A stretch of DNA of 64,000 bases from positions 62,001 through 126,000 of the forward strand of contig NZ_LWQS01000082.1 in the NCBI RefSeq assembly GCF_001650695.1, given 5' to 3'. Source of the stretch: Chloroflexus islandicus. GTDB taxonomy: Bacteria; Chloroflexota; Chloroflexia; Chloroflexales; Chloroflexaceae. Below are positions 58,404-64,000 of this stretch, piece by piece (position 1 is the stretch's first letter; the number at the start of each line of letters is the position of its first letter). Under the pieces are notes generated by a model that was not told where the DNA came from, did no database searches, and saw nothing but the letters and a program-made list of their open reading frames with translations. A program made the position numbers and the translations under genes.

Positions 58404-59393
58404 CTATGCTGCTTGCTGGGCAAACGTGCGCCGCAACCCCTCTTCGATGCTAATCCGCGGTGTATAGCCGAAATCGCGTTCCGCCGCGGCATGGCTAAAC
58501 CAGTGCGAATGGCTCAGCTCGTGTACCATCAACCGGGTCAGCGGCGGTTCGCCGGGCAGGCGCAGCGTCGCGTAGAGAAACTCAAGCACGGTTGCCAGCC
58601 GGTAGGCGGCGCGGGCCGGAATGCGACCGCGCACTGGCGGGTAGCCTGCGTGGGTGAGAATCTCGCCGATAAACTGCCAGAGATTGACTGGCCGCTCTTG
58701 GCCGATAAAGTAGGCTTTGCCACGCACCGGTGATCGCTCGCCGAGAGCCGATGCTGCGAGCAGATGGGCTTCGGCGACATTTTCGACATAGCTGACATCA
58801 ACCAGATTCGTACCGTCGCCGATTTGAAACAGGGCGCGGCGGCGCGCGCGGCGCAGCAGGCGCGGCAAGATGTGCGGGTCGCGCGGCCCCCAGATCAGGT
58901 GCGGACGCAACGCCACCGTCGCAATCTCGGTCTGCGCCAGCACATAACGTTCGGCGATGGCCTTGGTCTGCGGGTAGGGCGCAAGGTAGCGCGCGGGATA
59001 CGGCGTCTGCTCATCAGCGCCGTGGATGTCGTCCATGCCAATCGCGACCGATGGCGTCGAAGTGTAGACCAGTTTGGGCACACCGGCCCGGATTGCCGCC
59101 TTCACTACCCGCTGGGTCGCGCTGACATTGGCTTGGTAGAAGTCATCGTAGCGGCCCCATAGGCCGGCCTTAGCCGCGACGTGAAAGACCGCCGTCACGC
59201 CACGCATGGCGCGGGCCAACACCGGCGCCGCTTCGGGTGTGGCAAGATCGGCGCGGAAGGTCTCGACGCCAAGCGCTTGCAATTCAGGATACTCACCCCT
59301 CCCCACCACGCGCACGTGGTCGCCGCGGGCCAAGAGTTGTTCAACCAGATAGCGGCCAACAAAGCCGTTGCCGCCGGTAACGAGAGCGATCAT
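58404..59393 (-). CDS. oleD: OleD, NAD(P)-dependent 2-alkyl-3-ketoacid reductase
   Basis: 329-aa extended short-chain dehydrogenase/epimerase that reduces the OleA product to a beta-hydroxy acid. It has ALVTGGNGFVGRYLVEQL (Rossmann), the KLVYTSTPSVAIG strand and the catalytic YPQTKAIAE (YxxxK). Downstream are LRPHLIWGPRDPHILPRLL and LVDVSYVENVAEAHLLA. Length and context fit OleD rather than a sterol dehydrogenase, its close relative. Confidence 0.88.
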   Translation of the reverse strand: MIALVTGGNGFVGRYLVEQLLARGDHVRVVGRGEYPELQALGVETFRADLATPEAAPVLARAMRGVTAVFHVAAKAGLWGRYDDFYQANVSATQRVVKAAIRAGVPKLVYTSTPSVAIGMDDIHGADEQTPYPARYLAPYPQTKAIAERYVLAQTEIATVALRPHLIWGPRDPHILPRLLRRARRRALFQIGDGTNLVDVSYVENVAEAHLLAASALGERSPVRGKAYFIGQERPVNLWQFIGEILTHAGYPPVRGRIPARAAYRLATVLEFLYATLRLPGEPPLTRLMVHELSHSHWFSHAAAERDFGYTPRISIEEGLRRTFAQQAA

Positions 59394-59476
59394 TGCGTCA
59401 CACCAAAGAGATTGTCGCTTGTCCGTGCTATTTCTTGGCAGTCGTTCTCAAACAGACATTCATCTCGCTTACGCCG

Positions 59477-59515
59477 GAGATTGCTTCGGGGGCTGCGCCC
59501 CCTCGCAATGACAAC
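59477..59515. repeat. Short family C palindromic element
   Basis: GAGATTGCTTCGG and CTCGCAATGACAAC ends flank a GGGGGC TGC GCCCCC hairpin between oleC and oleD. It matches the longer element at 18654-18717; a decayed half copy appears near 61342. Confidence 0.65.
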
Positions 59516-59533
59516 AGACCGAAGCGCCACACT

Positions 59534-61228
59534 TCACCCCGGCGCGCGCAACTGCTTGGCCGCCCAAACCGCCAGTTGCTCGCGGAAGATCTTGGCGTTA
59601 TGGCGAATATCAACCGGAAACGAGGGGTGAATCAGGAAATCTTGAATCACCGCCGTCATCTCGGTGGTGGCGGCCAATTGGCGCAACTCGGCCACCAGTT
59701 GCGCCGGCGCAATCCGGGTATCGCGGCGTAGTTCGACAATTACGACCGGCAGTTGCGCGCCGGCTGGCCCCACCCCGACCAGCGCCGAACGGAAGACGGC
59801 GGGGTGCTGATTGAAAAGCAACTCAACCGGCTCGGTAAAGAGCGGGCCGCGAGTCGTGATCACGCGCTGGCTCTTGCGGCCATAAAACCAAAGCCGTCCG
59901 TGCTCGTCGAAATAGCCGAGATCACCCATGCGGTGCCAGATGCGATCGCCATCGGCAATCTTAGCCAGCTCGGTCGCTTGAGGCCGGCCTACATATTCGC
60001 GGGTCACTGCCGGCCCGCTCACGCAAACCTCGCCGATCACACCTGCCGGCAAGCACTGGGTTTCTTGCCACGACCGGATCGGTTCATCGCTGATCGGAAT
60101 AATCGCCACTTCGACGCCGGGAGCCGGCCAGCCGACGCAGGTGCCGGCCAGTGGCGATGGCTGCTCGGCGCGGGCCGCCAACACCTCGCGCCCACTGATC
60201 GACGTGACCGGCAGGGCTTCGGTGGCGCCATACGGGGTAAAGCTGTCGGCAGGCGGGGTCAGAATGCGCTGCAACCGCTCGTGGAGATGGGCCGGCACCG
60301 GCGCGCCGGCCATCAAGACACGCCGTAGCAACGGCAAGCGAATATCGTGCTCAAGGCAATACGCAGTCACTTTTTCCCAAATCGCCGGCGAACCGAAGGT
60401 CGAAGTCACCCCCACATCCTGAATAAACTCAACCACTGCCGCCGGATCGCATTGGGCAGGGCGAGTGGGATCGATCGGCGGGATAGCCGAGGTAATGCCG
60501 AGGGCGACATTGAAGAGGGCAAAGAGCGGGAAGGCCGGCATCTCGATTTCACCCGGTTCGAGGTCAAACAGTTCGCGCAAGGTGTTGATCTGCGCCTCGA
60601 ACATGCCGTGGGTGTAGAGCACCCCTTTTGGCGTGCCGGTGCTGCCGCTGGTAAAGACGATCGCTGCCGGATCAGTGGCGGCCACGTCAGCCAGCGCAAA
60701 CGGAGTCTTGATTGCGACCTCGAGTTCGCGCAAGGCTACTGCGCCGGGTAGGGCCGGGCCAACCGACACGGCCCGCGTGATCGTTGCGCAGGCGCGGGGG
60801 AAGACGAGCCGGAGCAGATGCGCGCGCGGTATGCCAATCATCGCTTCCGGGGCCGCCTCGGCAATACACTGGGCCAAATTGCGCCGGCCCATCGCCGGAT
60901 CAATCAAGATCGGCACACACCCCGCCTTGAGCAAGGCAAAGGTCAGGCTAATCAACGGCCCACCCGCCGGCACCATCAGCAAGACCCGCATCCCGCGGCG
61001 GATGCCATACGCAGTCAATCCCCACGCCAAGCGATCGCTAGCCGCGTGCAAGCCCGCAAAGCTCTGCCGGCGATAGATGACCTTGCCGGCCCGATCGCGG
61101 CCAACGCCGGTAATCACTGCCGTCTGATCGGGCATGTGCTGCGCCATCCACGGCAGATAGCGGGCGATATTCGCGCCGTCCGGCGTGGTGCGCGCCCGCT
61201 TCAGATCAAGCGCGCGAGAGTAAGCCAT
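59534..61228 (-). CDS. oleC: OleC, beta-lactone synthetase (AMP-dependent ligase family)
   Basis: 564 aa. Activates the beta-hydroxy acid with ATP to form a beta-lactone. Adenylation motifs: IVFTSGSTGTPKGVLYTHGMF (P-loop A3), FTPYGATEALPV (A5), HRMGDLGYFDEHGRLWFYGR (A7-A8) and a C-terminal Lys (RHNAKIFREQL). In this cluster OleC is favoured over a fatty acyl-CoA ligase. The start is ATG 61228 with AAGGAG upstream. The 140-base gap to oleD holds the family C repeat. Confidence 0.9.
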   Translation of the reverse strand: MAYSRALDLKRARTTPDGANIARYLPWMAQHMPDQTAVITGVGRDRAGKVIYRRQSFAGLHAASDRLAWGLTAYGIRRGMRVLLMVPAGGPLISLTFALLKAGCVPILIDPAMGRRNLAQCIAEAAPEAMIGIPRAHLLRLVFPRACATITRAVSVGPALPGAVALRELEVAIKTPFALADVAATDPAAIVFTSGSTGTPKGVLYTHGMFEAQINTLRELFDLEPGEIEMPAFPLFALFNVALGITSAIPPIDPTRPAQCDPAAVVEFIQDVGVTSTFGSPAIWEKVTAYCLEHDIRLPLLRRVLMAGAPVPAHLHERLQRILTPPADSFTPYGATEALPVTSISGREVLAARAEQPSPLAGTCVGWPAPGVEVAIIPISDEPIRSWQETQCLPAGVIGEVCVSGPAVTREYVGRPQATELAKIADGDRIWHRMGDLGYFDEHGRLWFYGRKSQRVITTRGPLFTEPVELLFNQHPAVFRSALVGVGPAGAQLPVVIVELRRDTRIAPAQLVAELRQLAATTEMTAVIQDFLIHPSFPVDIRHNAKIFREQLAVWAAKQLRAPG

Positions 61229-61381
61229 GGGTGCTCCTTGCTAACAAACAGCTCGATCGATGCGAGCATGCCAACCAGCCTAGCGCCGCTTTCGCGATAC
61301 ACGCAGGCCAACGAAACGTTTCGTCTCATCATACCCCTGCGCTGAGATTGCTTTGCAAGCGGGGCAGCGCCCCACTGCCTA

Positions 61382-63418
61382 CTACTCCGCAATCCCCAAC
61401 GCGGTCAAGATAAACGCATATTCCCACGCAAACTCTTCCAGCCGGGCAAAGCGGCCCGAATGGCCACCATGGCCGGCTTGCAAATTAGTGCGCAACAGCA
61501 ACATCGTGTCATTCGTCTTGACCGTGCGCAGCTTGGCCACCCACTTGGCCGGATCCCAATAGGGCACCTGTAGGTCGTACAGGCCGGCGGTCGCCAGAAT
61601 GTGCGGGTACGGCCCCGGCTTGAGGTTAAGGTACGGGTCATAAGAACGCATCAGCCGGTATTCGGCCTCGATCGCCGGATTGCCCCACTGCTCCCATTCG
61701 GTGACAGTCAGCGGCAGATCCGATTTGAGCATCGCGATCACGACATTGGTAAACGGCACACCAGCCACCACAGCCTGAAACAGGTCGGGCCGGGCATTGA
61801 CCACCGCACTCATCAACAAGCCGCCGGCGCTGCGGCCACTGATCGCCAATTGGCGCGGCGCAGTGTAACCTTCAGCGATCAGATGCTCAGCGCACGCGAT
61901 AAAGTCACTGAACGTATTGGGCTTGTGGAACATCCGGCCCTGCTCATACCACTGCCGGCCTAGCTCTTGGCCGCCGCGAATATGGGCAATCGCCACCGCA
62001 AAGCCGCGGTCGAGCAGGCTCAGCCGTTTGCTGTCGAACGAGGGATCGTAGCTGTAGCCATACGCGCCATAGCCGACCAACAAGCACGGGCCGCCGTTAC
62101 GGGGCCGGTCGCGCCGGTAGACGATCGAAATCGGCACCTGCGCCCCATCAGGGGCCGTTGCCGCCAACCGCTCGCTCACGTACAGCGACGGATCGTAGCC
62201 AGACGGAATCTCTTCCTGCTTGAGCACGTGCCACGCGCCGTTCGCCATATCGTATTCCACTACCGAGGCCGGCGTCACCAGCGAGCTGTAGTTCAGCCGC
62301 AAGCGGCTGGTGGCAAACTCATCGTTCACGTGCGGCCAACAGGTATAGACTGGCTCTGGGAAAGCGATATACCGCGGATCGCTGCCGTCAGGCGCGCTGA
62401 TCCGGATGTGGCGCAAGCCGGCCCGTCGCTCGTAGACCACCAGATAGTCAGCGAAACAGTCGAGATGATCGATCAGCGTGTCGTCACGGCCCGGCAACAC
62501 CTCGACGGCTGCGCTTGGATCGGCCACTGGCGCTTGCAGCAAGCGAAAGTTTTCGGCGCCGTCGTTGGTGCGGATGTAGAAATAATCGCCGTGGTGATCG
62601 ACAAAATAGTCAACCTTGGGCCGGCGCGGGTAGATCACACGCCACTCGGCGAAGGGGGTGGCAGTGGGCAGATAACGAACCTCGGTACCGCCATGGCTAA
62701 AGCAGGTCAACAACAGGTACGCGCCAGAGCGGGTGCGGCGGAGACTGAGGCTAAACCGCTCGTCGGTCTCTTCATAGATCAGCGTATCTTCATGGGGAGA
62801 CGTGCCCAGCACGTGGCGGTACAGCCGGTAAGCGCGATGGGCATGATCGAACACGGTATAAAAAAGAGTCTGATCATCGGCCCAAGCCACATCGTCAACC
62901 TGCTCGATCGGCGCATCGAGCAGCGCGCCAGTAGCAAGATCTTTGACGAACAGGGTGAAGATGATCGAACCAGTGGTATCAAGGCCATAGGCGAGCAATT
63001 GCTGATCCGGCGACGGCTCGTAAGGGCCGAGCCGGCAAAAGGCATGCCCGGCTGCCAGCGCATTCAGATCGAGCAACACCTCTTCCGGCCCATCATCGCC
63101 TTCCGTCCGGCACATCAGCGGGTATTCGGCGCCAGTTTCAGTACGCGCATAGTAGCGGTAGCGACCACGCGGCGCCGGCACCGAACGGTCATCCTCTTTG
63201 ATCCGGCCCCGCATCTCGGCGTAGAGCCGCGCGCGCAACGCCGCCGCCGGGGCCATCACCGCTTCGGCGTAGGCATTCTCGGCTTCGAGGTAAGCGATCA
63301 CCGCCGGGTCGTCGCGATTCTCAAGCCACGCAAACTCATCGACGATCGCATCGCCGTGGAGATGAATCACCACCGGTTTCCGCTCAGCCACCGGCGGGTT
63401 AATCGGTTCAACGCTCAT
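61382..63418 (-). CDS. ptrB: Prolyl oligopeptidase family serine peptidase (oligopeptidase B-like)
   Basis: 678 aa from ATG 63418 (GGAGG upstream). An N-terminal seven-bladed beta-propeller region (about 65-400) gates the catalytic alpha/beta-hydrolase domain, with GYGAYGYSYDPSFDSKRLSLLDRGF, HIRGGQELGRQWYEQG, nucleophile SGRSAGGLLMSA, Asp in the YDLQVPYWDP segment and His in AGHGGHSGR. These are the S9A motifs of oligopeptidase B, which cuts peptides after basic residues. It starts 11 bases inside the oleB end, so it is translationally linked to an olefin gene although no biochemical link is known. Confidence 0.9.
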   Translation of the reverse strand: MSVEPINPPVAERKPVVIHLHGDAIVDEFAWLENRDDPAVIAYLEAENAYAEAVMAPAAALRARLYAEMRGRIKEDDRSVPAPRGRYRYYARTETGAEYPLMCRTEGDDGPEEVLLDLNALAAGHAFCRLGPYEPSPDQQLLAYGLDTTGSIIFTLFVKDLATGALLDAPIEQVDDVAWADDQTLFYTVFDHAHRAYRLYRHVLGTSPHEDTLIYEETDERFSLSLRRTRSGAYLLLTCFSHGGTEVRYLPTATPFAEWRVIYPRRPKVDYFVDHHGDYFYIRTNDGAENFRLLQAPVADPSAAVEVLPGRDDTLIDHLDCFADYLVVYERRAGLRHIRISAPDGSDPRYIAFPEPVYTCWPHVNDEFATSRLRLNYSSLVTPASVVEYDMANGAWHVLKQEEIPSGYDPSLYVSERLAATAPDGAQVPISIVYRRDRPRNGGPCLLVGYGAYGYSYDPSFDSKRLSLLDRGFAVAIAHIRGGQELGRQWYEQGRMFHKPNTFSDFIACAEHLIAEGYTAPRQLAISGRSAGGLLMSAVVNARPDLFQAVVAGVPFTNVVIAMLKSDLPLTVTEWEQWGNPAIEAEYRLMRSYDPYLNLKPGPYPHILATAGLYDLQVPYWDPAKWVAKLRTVKTNDTMLLLRTNLQAGHGGHSGRFARLEEFAWEYAFILTALGIAE

Positions 63419-64000
63419 GAGGTTCCTCCAATAACCACCTTGCCAACCGCCCAATCATCTCGTCGGAGGCATCTTCCAACACATAATGGCCAGCGTCATC
63501 AATCCGGGTGACTTCAGCCTGCGGGAAACGGGCCAACCAGCCGGCCAAAAACCGGTCATCGAAACACCAATCGCGCCCGCCCCACACAATGCGCACCGGC
63601 TTGGCGCGCAACCCAGCCAGTTCGCGATCAATCGCATCAACCACCGGCCATGTGGGGTGAGCCGGATGCAGCGGAATATCCTGCACAAAGCGGGCAATCG
63701 CAATCCGGTCAGCCGGGGTCTGGTACGGCCAGAGATAACCCGCGCGCACTTCCGGCGGCAATGGCCGCACCACCGTCATGAACGTAGCGGCAAGGGCAAA
63801 GGCATTGAGCTGGCGAATCGCCCACTCGCCAATCTTCGGCGTCTTACCGGCGGCAATCCGCAGCGGAATATGCGGCGAGAGGAACGCAGCCGTATTCAGC
63901 AGCACGATCCGCCGCACCTGCTCAGGATGGCGCACGGCCCACCCCATCCCAATTGCGCCACCCCAATCGTGGACGACCAGATCGACCGGCCCCAGCTTGA
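63408..64000 (-). CDS. oleB: OleB-like alpha/beta hydrolase (beta-lactone decarboxylase), 5'-truncated by window edge
   Basis: The frame is open to the window's right edge, so the N-terminus is missing. The visible part starts KLGPVDLVVHDWGGAIGMGWA, with the nucleophile Asp in HDWGG as in haloalkane-dehalogenase-like OleB. Then come LLNTAAF, VRIVWGGRDWCFDDRFL (Asp region) and the catalytic His in IDDAGHYVLEDA. OleB removes CO2 from the OleC beta-lactone to give the final alkene. Its position in the cluster supports the name over a true dehalogenase. Confidence 0.85.
   Translation of the reverse strand, partial: KLGPVDLVVHDWGGAIGMGWAVRHPEQVRRIVLLNTAAFLSPHIPLRIAAGKTPKIGEWAIRQLNAFALAATFMTVVRPLPPEVRAGYLWPYQTPADRIAIARFVQDIPLHPAHPTWPVVDAIDRELAGLRAKPVRIVWGGRDWCFDDRFLAGWLARFPQAEVTRIDDAGHYVLEDASDEMIGRLARWLLEEPHER

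Noticed and set aside
61967-63511. A 514-codon rightward frame antisense to the oligopeptidase gene
   Set aside because: Low-complexity Arg/His-rich shadow; the leftward frame has full S9 peptidase motifs.

Overview
The window looks like a chromosome segment from a filamentous anoxygenic phototroph of the Chloroflexales, most likely Chloroflexus or a close relative. This rests on the gene set (a head-to-head olefin cluster oleA/B/C/D as known from Chloroflexus, menaquinone genes, a short EF-Ts in the order rpsB-tsf-pyrH-frr-uppS-cdsA), on the GC-rich coding style, and on secreted proteins carrying a short 'YVPVV/WLPVI' motif. No photosynthesis genes, rRNA or tRNA genes were found, so the genus is inference.

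Layout. 1-10969: a complete type I-E CRISPR-Cas locus apart from the 5' end of cas3, which lies outside the window. The order is cas3-cse1-cse2-cas7e-cas5e-cas6e, a hairpin gap, cas1-cas2, a short leader, and an array of 34 repeats and 33 spacers. Array history is readable: two spacer blocks are duplicated and one neighbouring spacer pair overlaps in its presumed target, exposing an AAG PAM. 11088-11774: a REP-associated (RAYT) transposase beside the array end. 11927-18472: menF, menD, an acetylornithine-type aminotransferase and convergent mnmG. 18990-31237: regulators and membrane proteins, including a receiver-RodZ-like fusion with a Glu in place of the phospho-Asp, cobalamin adenosyltransferase, a CDF transporter, a repeat-built DUF5671 membrane protein, trmJ, two secreted proteins and an RsbR-like HAMP-STAS protein.

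31238-45003: an MFS exporter, thiol peroxidase, the translation/lipid operon rpsB, tsf, pyrH, frr, uppS, cdsA, a lipase-like hydrolase, two secreted glycoside hydrolases and rseP. A structured RNA candidate precedes tsf. 45003-46344: four small coupled genes. The first two together make up one membrane-bound Cas4-like nuclease split across two polypeptides. 46499-55023: bioY, a rhodanese fused to a metallo-beta-lactamase fold with degraded metal motifs, and a probable extracytoplasmic redox module (heme-binding protein, PepSY protein, ApbE flavin transferase, ferric-reductase-like membrane protein) divergent from a two-component system whose sensor also carries a PepSY domain. 55069-56862: a secreted animal-type alpha-amylase with CBM20. 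57190-64000: the olefin cluster, read leftward as oleB (partial), a prolyl oligopeptidase, oleC, oleD, oleA.

Several families of GC-rich palindromic repeats are scattered between genes (modular hairpins near 13.5, 18.8, 27.2-27.7, 32.6-32.9, 34.6, 49.6 and 52.4-52.7 kb; GCGGCAG palindromes near 20.0 and 58.2-58.4 kb; an ATTGCTTCG/CGCAATGAC element near 18.7 and 59.5 kb). Together with the RAYT gene they suggest an active history of REP-like element spread.
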